Notes under the pieces: generated by a model
Told to the model about the DNA's origin: nothing
What the model saw: only the letters and a program-made list of their open reading frames with translations
Database searches by the model: none
DNA from: Ridgeia piscesae
Lineage: Eukaryota; Annelida; Polychaeta; Sabellida; Siboglinidae
DNA: 64,000 nt
NCBI GenBank assembly: GCA_025642075.2
Contig: JAODUO010001813.1
Span: 1 to 64,000, forward strand
Reading direction: 5' to 3'
Part shown: in pieces, positions 1 to 11,369 of the stretch
Layout of the letters: each line of letters opens with the position of its first letter
How positions within the stretch are numbered: position 1 is the first letter of the stretch
Position numbers and translations under genes: made by a program

Positions 1-372
1 TTGCAAAATATTACTGTCACGCTTACGGTAACAATAACATCAGTGTTGTTATCATTATTTCAGCGCCACAGAAGTAAAACTGACAGGTTTACAGTACAGC
101 CGTTGCATATATGATATTTGTTTGTTAAAATATGCATGTCCGTGCACATATACGCACTTACATACGCTCTCACACACAAACAAAAACACACATGTACATG
201 GAAACATATACGCTGCGGTATAATTGTAATCCTATGTACACTCAATATTCAGATATTATGTCCTAATCATGATTATATTGAATGGACATACACTGCAATT
301 AATAATGAAACATATACATAAACACAAACTAAACAATCTGACGTAGAAACCACGCATTGCACATGTACTTAC

Positions 373-1285
373 TTGTAATTTGTATTGAATAGTCAAGACG
401 ATCTGTTTCCATTTCTATACAACACGCTGTATCGACCAGTATCTCTGAAAGGAACTGCGGTATTGGCGGCTGAAGACACATGCCTTCCAGTGGTGTCGTC
501 CTGAGGGACACGTATCCATAAGAATAGCAATCGGACAACGTTTTACAATAAGTACAATGTTTTTATTTGCTTAATGTGTGTATTGAAACTAATAATTATC
601 CACGAAATTACATTTACACGTGACCGATTAAATGCACCCAGAGTGCATACTTACAGTACTATTGCTACGATTGTCAGGTAACAAGTTGTAAGAACACAAA
701 AAACTTGACTGTAGGGCCAGCGAGTATGTGGAATACGTTTTGAGTGACAACTGTGCATTATGATGCCAAGGATGACAAACTGTTATTCATTTACCATTAT
801 CAATACTAAATACAATATAAATGGCAATACTAAACATAATTCACAATATATAATGGTGATGTATATTATTTTCGAATGGTTTCAAATAACAAACTGAATG
901 AATTATTGATCTTACGAAGATGTGTTCTAGACTCTGCTCTCGTTTTGCCACTGTGTGTTGTATTCTACTTAGTAGAACGTTATTTTCAGACATAAACAAC
1001 TGTCGTCAGCAAAAACTCTATCGACGGGAGAGCAAAACTGAATTGATGGTGGCAGTATTGAAGTGGTGATAATAATTTCCCTGTGATCGATGCAAGGGCA
1101 AGGGTCGTATGTAGAGAGTACCTCGAGCATGTACTTTTCCCAATTGATTGCGTCTATTCCAATGTCGTAGAAACCTGTGATGACACATGGAAGAATGGCC
1201 GTCGATCCTTTCGTGACGTAGACCATACTCTCCGTGGGCTCGATGTCGTAGGCATCAACTGTTTGCACAAATACATCAAACATTT
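373..1285 (-). CDS. possible Ig-like domain gene, two candidate exons
   Basis: Read on the minus strand, 1285 to 1122 is bounded by a pyrimidine-rich acceptor (TTTGTCATTCTCAG) and a GAG/GTACTC donor. It starts in phase 1, which is usual for Ig exons. It encodes MVYVTKGSTAILPCVITGFY followed by DIGIDAINWEK: the B-strand Cys and C-strand Trp of an Ig V-like fold. A second candidate exon, 500 to 373, lies between a CCCTCAG acceptor and a strong ACAA/GTAAGTA donor. In the frame expected from the first exon it reads RDTGRYSVLYRNGNRSS and then hits TGA. The second half is therefore uncertain: pseudogene, wrong pairing, or a different frame. The rest of the gene would lie off the left edge. The Ig reading of the first exon is moderately supported; the link between exons is inference. 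Confidence 0.35.
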
Positions 1286-1399
1286 CTGAGAATGACAAAT
1301 GAACTTGCGTACAATTGTCCGCTTTCAAATTAAAATGAATATATGTTTGTTTTGCAAAATAAAACACGCAGTCAGACATCACTTAAATCCAGCTATTTA

Positions 1400-2660
1400 A
1401 GAACACTTGGCTCAGACTATTGCATAAAGAAACACGTTTATTTCGTACACTTTCGGATAAAACATCCACGTTACATTGAAAGGTTGGTTCCGCTCATGTA
1501 TCAGATCGACTAGTCACAGTGGCAAATGCGCACCGATACTTAGCCACTTGTATTACGTCAAATGATATTACATGATGGATGTTAATACATTGTTTTAAAG
1601 GACATCTACTTATCTTCGTATTGGGTGTAGATGTTTTTTATGAATTAAAAAAATTGACTATCACGCAACATATGCGCCAGTATATCTATATTTTACTACA
1701 CCATGACATATTACGTGACGTAACTTTCTCTGACCGCTAAGCGATTAAACTATCGGCGGTCCCCAGCTACAACGATGACTCTGAACTGTCTCTATTCACG
1801 ACTAAACTTAATGAGTCTTGTTATTCTGTTATCTTGAGCGTCGGGTTATCGGTTATACAGGCACAACAGAACCTTCACTATTATCGTTATAACTGCTTTA
1901 TCATATATAACTGTGAACGATTGTTGTATTTTCAATTTAACTAATATATATATGTTTTTTTTATCGAACCAAATACATATTCTAAATGTTGTCAGCTAAC
2001 ACGGTATATGTATGCAATATAATTATGATTGTGTAGTGTTTAACACACGACGCCATATTGCTATACAGCGTTAAGATAATTTCAACACATTTGTAGCGAT
2101 TCCTCGTATGCGCTTTAAAGGGGAACTGAAACACAGCTGTAACATTCCATATACCTAAATGTATACTATATAAGTATACATTAATGGTGACAGAAGCATA
2201 TTCACTTATCAGACAAACTGGGAAAAAATATTTTCAGTGCCTAAATCGTCGTCATAGAACACTGCGTATCGCCATCTTTATTCCAAGCCGAGTGGTTTGA
2301 TTACCTCCTATCTAGCCCATGTAAAATTTTGGTTTCTTTCGGTTTTCTTCGTTATTAGACATTTCTGCGCAAAAACAAAGATATGGTACCTTATTATACA
2401 CGAAAGGGGTCCTATGTGTCAACAAATAATATTTATTTGCATTCGTAATAAAAAGGTTAAATTAAATACCAAAGATTTTTAACCAATGAAAAAATTCGAA
2501 ACGTGACACTTCCCGAGAGCAGATTTTGACAGGCTTCAAGGGGCGGGCCTACCGAAAGGAAGGTCAGTCCGGACTATTTTTCTGTTGTTTACAAATGTCG
2601 GAAGTGTTTTACGTTAGCGAGGAGCTACGCTATTTGCTAGTGGTCTTGGATAAATCACAG
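1400..2660. other. no gene recognised
   Basis: AT-rich sequence with no recognisable coding stretch. At 2115 to 2135 a TTTAAA is followed by AGGGGAACTGAAACACAG. This resembles the start of TTAA-inserting transposons, but I found no matching inverted end. The last 150 bases become GC-richer ahead of the ATG at 2667, as a CpG-type promoter might. Confidence 0.4.
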
Positions 2661-2666
2661 TAGAAA

Positions 2667-3087
2667 ATGGATCCGACAGAGGAAGCATTTGTAGCACAAG
2701 TGAGAGAAGCATCTATAGCACAAGTGACACACGTAAAGCCATTAATTCTTGCTTAACCCAGCGTGCGAGCCGAGGTGCGAGGCGTCAATTAAACCCCGCC
2801 GAGAGTCGGCGAGACGGCGAGAAAAGATCGCAATTTTTATGGAATCGAGGATGTTTGATTTTGGGAACAATGTGAATGTGGCATGGTGTTTGTGTGGATA
2901 CTGCGTCCCAATGTCGACGCACATCGAATTTGTATGTTGTCTGGAGAAAGCTGGGTTGCTCGACCGTGCTGACAGATGCCTGCATGAGCTATGTCAATGA
3001 CTGACGAAGACATCTGTCAATGACAATGTTGGGAATATCGGTCTGTTGTCTATGTGCGATTTGCGTGCAGACTCGTTCGTTCGAGGT
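2667..3087 (+). pseudogene. P2X7-tail-like Cys-cluster protein fragment
   Basis: An ATG at 2667 opens MDPTEEAFVAQV and then runs into a stop. After a frame change, an open stretch at 2749-3000 contains AWCLCGYCVPM, then EFVCCLEKAG and DRCLHELC. The C-x-C-G-x-C-x-P-M plus CC arrangement resembles the zinc-binding C-terminal domain of P2X7 receptors. That domain also occurs as a stand-alone module (P2X7-like proteins) in many invertebrates. A good donor (TTCGAG/GTAAGT) follows at about 3087. No receptor ectodomain or membrane segment is visible, so this is only the domain and is at least one frameshift away from being intact. A CpG-rich leader precedes it. Assignment rests on Cys spacing only. 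Confidence 0.45.
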
Positions 3088-3099
3088 AAGTAATATGTA

Positions 3100-3766
3100 G
3101 TTCAACAGGTATCGAAAAATTATTTTGCAATTCAAACCTAAACAGAGCAATTATACTTGTATGGCCACACAATGACACATATTAAATAAAAAATTCATTC
3201 TATCTTCGAATTCGTAACGTAAATCTTTGTTACAAACTTATTTTCTTTTTGACAGGATGTTACATGATGTGTGCATCCTTTTAATATAATTATTTAATTT
3301 CCATTTTAAAATGTTAATACAATTTGTTTAATTTATGTAAATAATGTTATTTAGATATGCGTGCTGCCATGCAATTTATAATATAGTCTGAATAATAAAT
3401 AGATGTGTAATAAGGACATTGTGCAATTCACATGAGAATATTGAATTGGAGTTTTAATGTATTGTATACAGTATATTGGATATGTGCGGGTGTATATGTT
3501 ATCAAGACCACATCATGACAATCATAAATTCATGTGTTTGCAAAATGCTGTAACAATTTTACATAAAAATTATTTGTTTGTGAAAGCTGTGATAATTTTA
3601 TTAAAGTATTTCACAAACAAATCAACCAATGCGCTGACTTCATGATGTGATATTGATGAATTACACAGTTTTGCCAATTACTAATAATCATTATAAGATA
3701 ATGATTGTTTACTATAAATCAAATGTCAGAATGTATCGGTTAGCTGCATATCACCACTGCACATGT
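3100..3766. other. no gene recognised
   Basis: AT-rich, with no coding or repeat structure that I can name. Confidence 0.4.
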
Positions 3767-4195
3767 TCAATGGGATGCTTCCAACAGGCAGCAGGCATAG
3801 TATACTAGCCTGGGTTTTTTGCAGGTGCAGAAAAGGGAAATTAGTTTTTGTGTGTGTAAACAACAACATTTTCTCTGTTTCTCATTAGTGTCAGAACTGC
3901 TTGAGTCATCATCAGTGATATCGCTGTCATCCGCTACCACAGATTCCGGATCACTGTCTTCAGAATTTTCCTTCTGACTGTTGCAGACAGAATGATCTGA
4001 AGATGGAGACAGTGAGACTGGGACATCCGAAGTGTCATCCACATTGACTGGACTGCCATGGTCAGTTGAAGAAGGCATGCAGGACTGCGACGACAACTTT
4101 GCATACCCATGGTCATGATGAATATTCAATGGAACAACAATATCATCTGTATTAATTGCTGCATTGATAAAGTATCGCATTGGCGACATGATCAC
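3767..4195 (-). CDS. hypothetical acidic Ser/Asp-rich protein fragment
   Basis: A 142-codon open frame on the minus strand. The middle is strongly acidic and serine-rich (DSDITDDDSSSSDTNEKQRK, preceded by SQKENSEDSDPES) and is followed by a Cys-containing tail. Low-complexity acidic linkers like this are common in transposon-encoded and nuclear proteins of invertebrates. I see no catalytic motif, and splice borders are unclear. It sits about 700 bases downstream of the Cys-cluster fragment on the opposite strand, so both could belong to one decayed mobile element. Real coding status is unproven. Confidence 0.25.
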   Translation of the reverse strand: MIMSPMRYFINAAINTDDIVVPLNIHHDHGYAKLSSQSCMPSSTDHGSPVNVDDTSDVPVSLSPSSDHSVCNSQKENSEDSDPESVVADDSDITDDDSSSSDTNEKQRKCCCLHTQKLISLFCTCKKPRLVYYACCLLEASH

Positions 4196-4199
4196 TGGC

Positions 4200-6845
4200 T
4201 CTGTTTGAGTTTGACACTACAAGTTAAAGGCTTTGCAATGTGACATCCATACTGCCATGAGGGACAATGTCATCTGGTGCACAGGATCCTTTGAAAGGTG
4301 TGCTTGGTATTTGTGAATCCTTCATCTGAAAGAATGATACATATGTAAGATGGTATGTATCTTCTGTGATATACATATAAATAACAATGTTTTGTCATCT
4401 TTTGTTTTCTCATTGCAGTACCTATGTCATAAAAAACCACAGAATAAATCAACTTATAATTGGCATTTCGGAAAGTGTTCAGGATCTAATTTTGTGTAGA
4501 TGCATCTGTGGATATTGTAACGTACTATGCACGAGAAATCTAAATTTGATTGAATTATTCCACAGGCCCCATAGGGTCCCCCAGACTATTTTTCCACAAT
4601 TGTTAAACAAATCTACTTTTGCATGGCTGTTGCATGTGGTGGTGCTACTGTACACAAGAAATCTGTATTTTATTGCATCATTCTAAGGGCCCCCAAAACA
4701 CAAAGTAATACTGGTGATTTGGTTTTTGAGAAGATCCCTTGAAATGACCCCCATATCAGTTTTGTGTATTGGGTATCTGCTTTCTGGCTTGTCTGCTACT
4801 GCTAGCCAGGGTCACTAGTCAACTCTGTCTCAATGAGACCAGTGGACAGTGGGCTGAGCAGGGTGTTGGGTTTCAACCAGGGAACATTCCTGCAATAAAT
4901 AGAACATTACCTTTTCAATGGTGCATTTTGTGCGGATTCCATTATATGACTAACCTTCCTGGCATATTTGAATTAATATGTATGTGTTCTGAGTCATTCA
5001 GACATCATTACAAACAAACAAAACCCACTCCTACATAAGCAGCTCACATAAATTACATAGTAAACCAATTATACAAGCCCACTTGCACATATAAGGAAAT
5101 AAAATGTTTAAGTTAGTTAGGTGCAATCAATGTCCTCCTTGTTCCAATCAGAGAGACCTATTTGGCCATAATCAAAGTCATACTTGTATTTTCCAAAAAT
5201 ACAAATGTCAGCTTTATTCTAAATACTAATATTTTGTTTTTAATTTAAGAATATTTTTTTCATTGGGGTTTATACATAAGTTTCATTTGTGGGTGGGGGG
5301 GTTTTCCCAACTGAGTTTTTTTCCGAGATATAAAGGTTTTTTTTTTGCATTGTATAAGGTTTTCTAAATAAACTTCTTGGCCATTTTCCTAATAAATACT
5401 TTTGGGAAGTGATTATGGACACCTTCCAGTTATCAAACACTAACTGCACTAACTGAACAATGCTGATGTCTGCGGTACTATTGAAAGCAGAATACATGCC
5501 TTATTAAAATAAAATTTTCCTACTTTATATTCTTATTTTATAGTCTTATTTCGTTATACACAGTAACACTATTCATTTCCGATTCAATATACTAGTCATG
5601 TTGGTCGATAATAATTCTCCAACAGCCATTAGTACCAACAAATTTGAAGATTTATTTAAACACTAAAAAGTTAGCAACATTTAAAGCTGACCTCTGTTGC
5701 AGTGGTTTGTCTTTTCATCATGCCCTAACATAAAATTATGACTGTGAACTGGTAAGAAATGCAAGTGCACTAGAGAGATGATGGGGCTTCATCCAGGCAG
5801 TGATGTTTGTATTGGGTATGGATAGTCTTTTCACTCTTGCTAGGAAACACAGGACACTACTAAGATTGTGATCTTATTGCCTAATTTGCACTAGGCTGTT
5901 AACTGCAATTAGTAACAGCAGTCCTCTGTTGTACTTTGATCATGATGTTTACAACCCTTGCAGGTAACAATGCAGGCTATGGGCCAATGTAAGGTTCTAA
6001 ATGTTTTTCACTCATGTAACTATTAATTTTAATCACGGGATCAGTGATATTACTACCTGCTGTCAGGAGACTATTCTGACGCCCCCAAATAAAACAAATG
6101 TGTGCCTGTTTGTCATTTGCAAAGCAAAACTGCAAATTCTTAAAGGTGAGATCCACATTTGGGTACATAATGTTTTGGGGGATAAAAAAAACGTTGTCGG
6201 TTATTTAGAAATTTATTAATCTGTCAGTTTTTAAATATCGGACACTAGTGACTTATTATGTATGTCAAAACAATTGCTTGTAAAAGATTGATTGTGTATT
6301 GTATATTTTGACCATGCATATTCTACAGCAATAACAGCAGGGGCATACATGAAGTTATAAAATATTCTACGGATATTTTATGATGACACTCTTAATATGC
6401 CTAAATAAAAATACTAAATGTGTTCCCAGGTAATATTGCCAATTGACTTGGGTTATGATGGGCAATGTCATTGGATAGACACATTAACATACTTAATAGT
6501 GACACTATGTTAAGTGTGATTGATTCTGTAGCATGTTTTATTGTTGTTATACTCATTATTTCATAGAAAGTTGTGCGATGCACACATGTACAGATGTTAC
6601 CAGAAACAAATAAATGATACCATACTCATAATGACAATAATATTTTACTAACCTGCATGGCTGCTTCTCGCCGTTTCCTACTTGTCGTTCTGGTCTCTGG
6701 CTTCGATGATAAAATGCATATAAACAGCACATCCTCAGCTTGCATAATGTCAAAAAACAGTGTCCTCATGTAATGGCCAAGATTAACTTGTAAGCAAACT
6801 ACTGTTCAACAGACAGTATTCATAAGTCAACAGCTATGTCTCCAA
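4200..6845. other. no gene recognised
   Basis: 2.6 kb of AT-rich sequence. Open frames are short and lack recognisable motifs. Short homopolymer runs occur at 5287-5300 and 5338-5347. I can support no gene or named repeat here. Confidence 0.4.
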
Positions 6846-6849
6846 TTCT

Positions 6850-7115
6850 CTGCTGTGATGTTAAAACCTTGGGCAATTGTTTTTCACTCTACATTGCTCC
6901 ATTGTAAAAATGAGTACCTGCATGGCTATAGATAGTGGTGGATATGTGTACGAGTAGCTTTCGCGCATTAATTATAGCATATCGCTGGATGCTTCCCAGA
7001 GAAGTTGAGATGGTATATCTGATTGAACAGGTCTGTCAGGGAAATAAAGTGTAAAGCGCTTTCAGCAATCCTGAGGATTGGTTACTGCGCTAAATAAGAT
7101 CTTCCCTTTATAAAT
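6850..7115 (+). mobile_element. SINE body, head-truncated
   Basis: This aligns by eye with the SINE at 17604-17925. Shared blocks include CACTCTACATTGCTCCA, TTCGCGCATTAATT, GCTGGATGCTTCCCAG, a near match to AAAGCGCTTTGAGCAATCC and a final CTGCGCTA-ATAAG. The tRNA-like head, with its B box, is absent or decayed. The CGCTTTGAG...CGCTATATAAG tail type is widespread in animal SINEs. Confidence 0.75.
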
Positions 7116-7570
7116 CAGCAATTAATAAAACCAGAGGTTTTTTTTTTGAATGATTTAAATCGGTTGATTTATGGGTTAAATCAACTTATTTAAATTTAAG
7201 AGCATGTGTCAACCTGGTTATTACTATTATGCCTATAACCAATTATATTATATACGGTAGTGTTTTATTGAATGCAGTTAACAGTCTAATTTAAATAATA
7301 ACATAAATTTGTATTTTGCTGTTTCTGTTAATTAATTCCAAGTAATGCCTGTAATATGACTGACAGTTCTTGACTGTTGTTGACAAATTAGCGAGTCACT
7401 CTAATTTGCATATGACGACGAGTATTGTTTAAAACAAACGTCATACGCATGTATGGTCGTAGCTGTCATTTCTTGTTATGTCATTATCTTGAAGAAGGTT
7501 ATTCCACCACCGGCGACTGTCTATGTCAGAAACAAAAAGTGTACTTGTACCTAGAGACTCGAGCTATTTT

Positions 7571-7600
7571 TAGCAACCAACGAACCGGCGTTGGTTGCTA
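7571..7600. repeat. perfect 12-bp inverted repeat, 6-base loop
   Basis: TAGCAACCAACG, then loop AACCGG, then CGTTGGTTGCTA. The arms are exact complements, giving a strong hairpin in an otherwise unremarkable region. It could be a transposon-end remnant or a protein-binding palindrome; no neighbouring gene explains it. Confidence 0.7.
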
Positions 7601-8780
7601 TGCCTAGGTCTAGGTACAGCTCGCCGGCGAACTGTTGACCTAAATCCGTGGATTATATAAACAATCTTTATTTCACATTAAATAATACTGTCCACACATA
7701 TTTTTACTTTATTACATTCATATTTCTTATTACATTTAAACTTTGCTTAGGTCAAAATTCGTATATTATACAGACGATGAAATACAACTGTGGAACTAAA
7801 TTGTAGTCGTAACGATACACGTTGGTACTCGTAAGTGCCGAGTCGGCTTGGCAACAACAAGCTGGTTTCGGCATGTAATTTCCTACGCGCCGCTTCACCT
7901 TCCAAATAAGGAAATCGTGTCCGGTTTTCCCTCTCAGTTCACCAAACATTACTTTGTCGCTGCGTACTTATATGCAAACAAATCGGCCAAAGATGCACCT
8001 GTGGCTTTGATCGAGACTTATGTTTTTATGTTCAGTGTCTCTTTGTGCTCGTCACGTTTGTAATTAGGCTTGCAATCGGCGTTTGAAAGTGACCACCGCA
8101 GACTCTTGTCGAACTTTCCGCCGGCGGACACGCCAACTTCATCATCTCTAACCTGTTTTTTTCGGCAGGAATCCTTTCGTGGAAGTATGTGAAAAGTTGC
8201 TTACTAACAATCATAGTATATCTATTAGCTATACAGTGCATTAAATTGTTTAATTATGTTTGTTTTAATGCGTTTGGCCCGTTTTTGCGAGAGCTATGCT
8301 GCGTCGCCTATCGACTGGCGGCTTCCGTGATTGTAGGCAACACGCCAGTCAAACCGGAAAAGGCCCTAGGCAAGATGGCAGCGCCCTGTGTTGAAAGTAG
8401 CTCAGTTTAAAAAAATATTAAAAATATACCGTGACGCTGTGCTTGTCAAATTATGGTGACAAGTGCTGTAAATTATATGTTCTTATGTTTGGGCTGTGGT
8501 TGTTCAGCCGCTTCACTCCTCCTATAATATATACGCAACGTTTCAAAACAAATGCTGAATCACTGGTTGGACTGCATGTAGCAAATGTTGTTTCTATAAG
8601 TGTTACAGCTATTTTTGACATGTCATCTAAATGCAGGTCCCTACAAATGTTACAGGAATATTACCCGACACGTCAACTGACAAGGGGTCATCTCACTATG
8701 TTGACGTCCGATATATTACCTTAATTAAGCCCACCCACCTCCTCAGACGAACTGTTGTAAATACTGATATGATGATAATA
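7601..8780. other. no gene recognised
   Basis: Mixed-composition sequence with several moderately GC-rich patches (7850-8170, 8280-8400). The patch ending in AAGATGGCAGCGCCC resembles promoter-like ends seen near transposon genes elsewhere in the window (31695), but I can assign no element or protein. Confidence 0.35.
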
Positions 8781-8783
8781 CAA

Positions 8784-8958
8784 ATGTATTAAGAGTATCG
8801 GTCCGAATGCAACGTATGTAATGACATACTGATATCACACGTGAAAATGCCCCTGTTCCTCGTAATGTCGTTTAAATGGGACCCGGATATTCCGAGGAGA
8901 CCCTTATGCAACATATATGCGACTATAAAGTGTTTCTTTTAGGTAATCAGTAATACTA
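8784..8958 (+). repeat. left copy of a diverged direct repeat flanking the hAT element
   Basis: Shares with 15487-15633, in the same orientation: TGTATTAAGAGT, a CT-rich TCCTCGTA block, GAGG-GACCCTT, and a closing TAGGT with CAGTAAT. The copies differ by many substitutions and two sizeable indels, so the duplication is old. Confidence 0.6.
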
Positions 8959-9615
8959 TACAATGTGGCCGTCAGGGTTGGTGTTGATTTAATCAAATTG
9001 ATTAAATCATCGATTAAATCATTAATTTAATCAACATGAACAAATCAAGAAATTATCTTAAATTTATACTTACCTGATTACTCACTTTATTTATGCAAAT
9101 TTATAATAATAATCCTCAACAACACTCAACAGTAAGACAGCTGATATTTTGTTATTACTAGGCCCACATTGTTTTAGAGCTGTGATCAATTAAATATTTG
9201 CTTGGTTTATTGCAAGTGATAGACGCAAGTGATATATATATATATATATATGAGATCACTGAGGCATGATTTTGACTGATTGGGAAGAGGGCTTTATTTG
9301 TATTGCCACCTGCCAGGGAACATCTGACTGCAGCTAATTCATGCTTTGATTTAATCAATTGATATGTGGTGTCATTGTGAAGCCACATAGTTCTTGAGGG
9401 AAGGGACTGCCAATCCTACTGAGAAGCCAGGAAATAAGGGCAGCAAGGCACACCACAGGGCAGTCTGGTATATGGCTTAGTAAGTTAGTAGGCAGAACAT
9501 TATGATGGTCATTGCGATTCCATATTGTTGTTGACTGGTTGTGTCACCATGCAACTTCATATAGATTATGTGTGGAATATTTTTAGAAAGTTGTACAAAT
9601 AGGTAAAACGGGTTG

Positions 9616-10555
9616 CCGAGCAAAGTGTAAAAGATGCTACAATGACATCCAAGGAATTGGTGCCAGGATGAAGTACCACGTGGATGTATGCCGACTGCAA
9701 CTAGAACAAAATGTAGAAGCAAATACACCTGAAGACGTGACAGATGACTTGCCACGACCTTTGGCCATGCTGTCATCCAACCCGATGCAGTCACCAATGA
9801 GAAAGAGACCGAGATTGATTCTCTGAAAAAGAAAAACTAGATATTCAAGTTGCCAGATGCTTCTTTGCCAACAACATTCCTTTCCGTACTGCTGATCATG
9901 AAGAGTTCCAAAAATTACTTCATATGCTTCGACCTGGGTATAAACCTCCATCACGAAAATACATATCTGACAACATTATTGAAAAGTACATGACTCGCTA
10001 CAAGATGACTGCCGGACAAAGTTGCGCGTTTCGACCGTCAGCATGGCTCTCGGTGGCTGCATTAATATCCACAATGAACCAATAATGTGTGCGACTCTCA
10101 CCACTGCCGAAGGGGAAGTATACATCACCGACACATTCGCCACATCCGGTAACAGTCACACAGCAGAACACTTGGCTGGAATCACAAAAACTGCTATCCA
10201 GTCGACAGAACTCAAATATTGCTGCAAAGTGGGCAGCTTTGTTACTTGCAATGCTACAAATATGGCACAAATGCGAAATATGCTGGGGTAAGATGACGAA
10301 TTATCTTCAGTGATAACTTATGGATGTGGTGCTTATCAGATGAATCTGCTGTCAAATGACATTGAAATCAGTGGCGTGAAAGAACATGTGGTGAAGATAA
10401 TGAAGTACTTCTGAAAACCCATCTTCCAGCTGCGTGGTATAAAGCAGCTGAGGGACGTTAACTCGTTGTGCCACAAGAAGTGCGGTTGAACAACCTTGTC
10501 GATACATTGCAAAGTTACTTGGACAATTGGGCAGTTCTGTAAATTCCAACACTCC
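9616..10555 (+). pseudogene. hAT transposase, N-terminal and central part
   Basis: Transposase of the hAT superfamily, which excises and reinserts the element. Starting at 9616 the sequence reads CKRC...HVDVC, the second half of a BED zinc finger. It then carries a CFFANNIPFRTADHEEF block with RPGYKPPSRK, typical of the hAT core start. Next come NIHNEPIM..., NATNMAQMRNM, YGCGAYQMNLLSNDIE and VDTLQSYLDNWAVL, all recognisable hAT RNase-H-fold surroundings. The frame changes several times and stops occur near 9825, 10291, 10413 and 10464, so it is inactive. The missing middle would have lain between here and 14735, now occupied by other insertions. Confidence 0.75.
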
Positions 10556-10573
10556 ATTCACCGTTAATCGACC

Positions 10574-10650
10574 ACAAAGACATAGCCATGCGAGACGCAG
10601 TACCATTAACTGAGCGCCTTGCTGTAACTGTTCGATTTCTAGCGAGAAGT
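10574..10650 (+). pseudogene. PIF/Harbinger transposase scrap
   Basis: A short in-frame stretch reads IAMRDAVPLTERLAVTVRFL. It closely resembles the conserved N-terminal FRDAIPVSERL-VTLRFLATG region of PIF/Harbinger transposases. Nothing else of such an element is visible nearby. It abuts the decayed hAT gene, so it is a nested insertion remnant or a chance retained fragment. Confidence 0.5.
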
Positions 10651-11147
10651 ATATTACATAATTTATTGTGTGAACGTTATGTTAACGTTTCAATGATTTG
10701 ATTGCTTTAGTATAATGTTTGGCTTGGCTTCAACTATTATCGTTTATTTTATGCGCATTAGCTGGACCTCTGCAATCTACACAGAGCAGCAACCATCTGC
10801 AGATTGCGCAGGTAAGGCGTGTCAATTGATAGCCTGGACCTGGTAGCCACGCGAATATTGTCATAGATTACCTACCTACCATGGTATGTTATACAATTAT
10901 GAAATGCGGTGAGAACTTGAGAATCTTGTCTTGTCGGTATACTGGCCAACACACCTGGTGGCGTCAAATGCTCAGAAATGCGATAAGAACAAATTTTTTT
11001 TTCTTCATGTAGGCGGTGTAGACATTAATTTTAATTAACAAGAAATGTTTGATTTAGCATTGTTAACCTTTTTAAAATGTTGATATAAAATATCAGTTAT
11101 ACCATTAGGCATGTATCAAACGCCAACATCAACAACAACATCGACAC

Positions 11148-11366
11148 GTGTCAAACGCAACGAACCACGACCGATTGCCGAACGCCAGAGTGGCACCTGA
11201 CGGTAAGTGGACAGTGGTCAAACGTCGTACTCGTCTGTCGATGGGCAAGTGTGCCAAATGCGGTCAGACGAACCACGTCACTGCCACCTGCAGACACCCT
11301 GACAAAGTGTTGTGTCGTCAGTGCGGGGAACGAGGACATAAAGAAAAGCATCACTGCCGTGATTAG
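11148..11366 (+). pseudogene. LINE ORF1 C-terminus with two zinc knuckles
   Basis: Encodes CAKCGQTNHVTATC and then CRQCGERGHKEKHHC, two CCHC-type zinc knuckles close to the C-terminus. In LINE ORF1 proteins these bind the element's RNA. The start is lost, and the stop at 11364-11366 is followed directly by the ORF2 region. Confidence 0.75.
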
Positions 11367-11369
11367 GAA

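Noticed and set aside
2115..2140. Start of a TTAA-type transposon (AGGGGAACTGAAACACAG)
   Set aside because: No inverted partner found within the window.
4769..5038. Possible secreted protein starting MGICFLACLLLLARVTS
   Set aside because: A hydrophobic start alone; the rest has no recognisable domain, splice pattern or support.
7140..7205. Second hAT end based on TTTAAATCGGTTGATTTA
   Set aside because: Resembles the TTGATTTAATC-rich left end of the hAT at 8973 but lacks the CAGGG terminus; too little to call.
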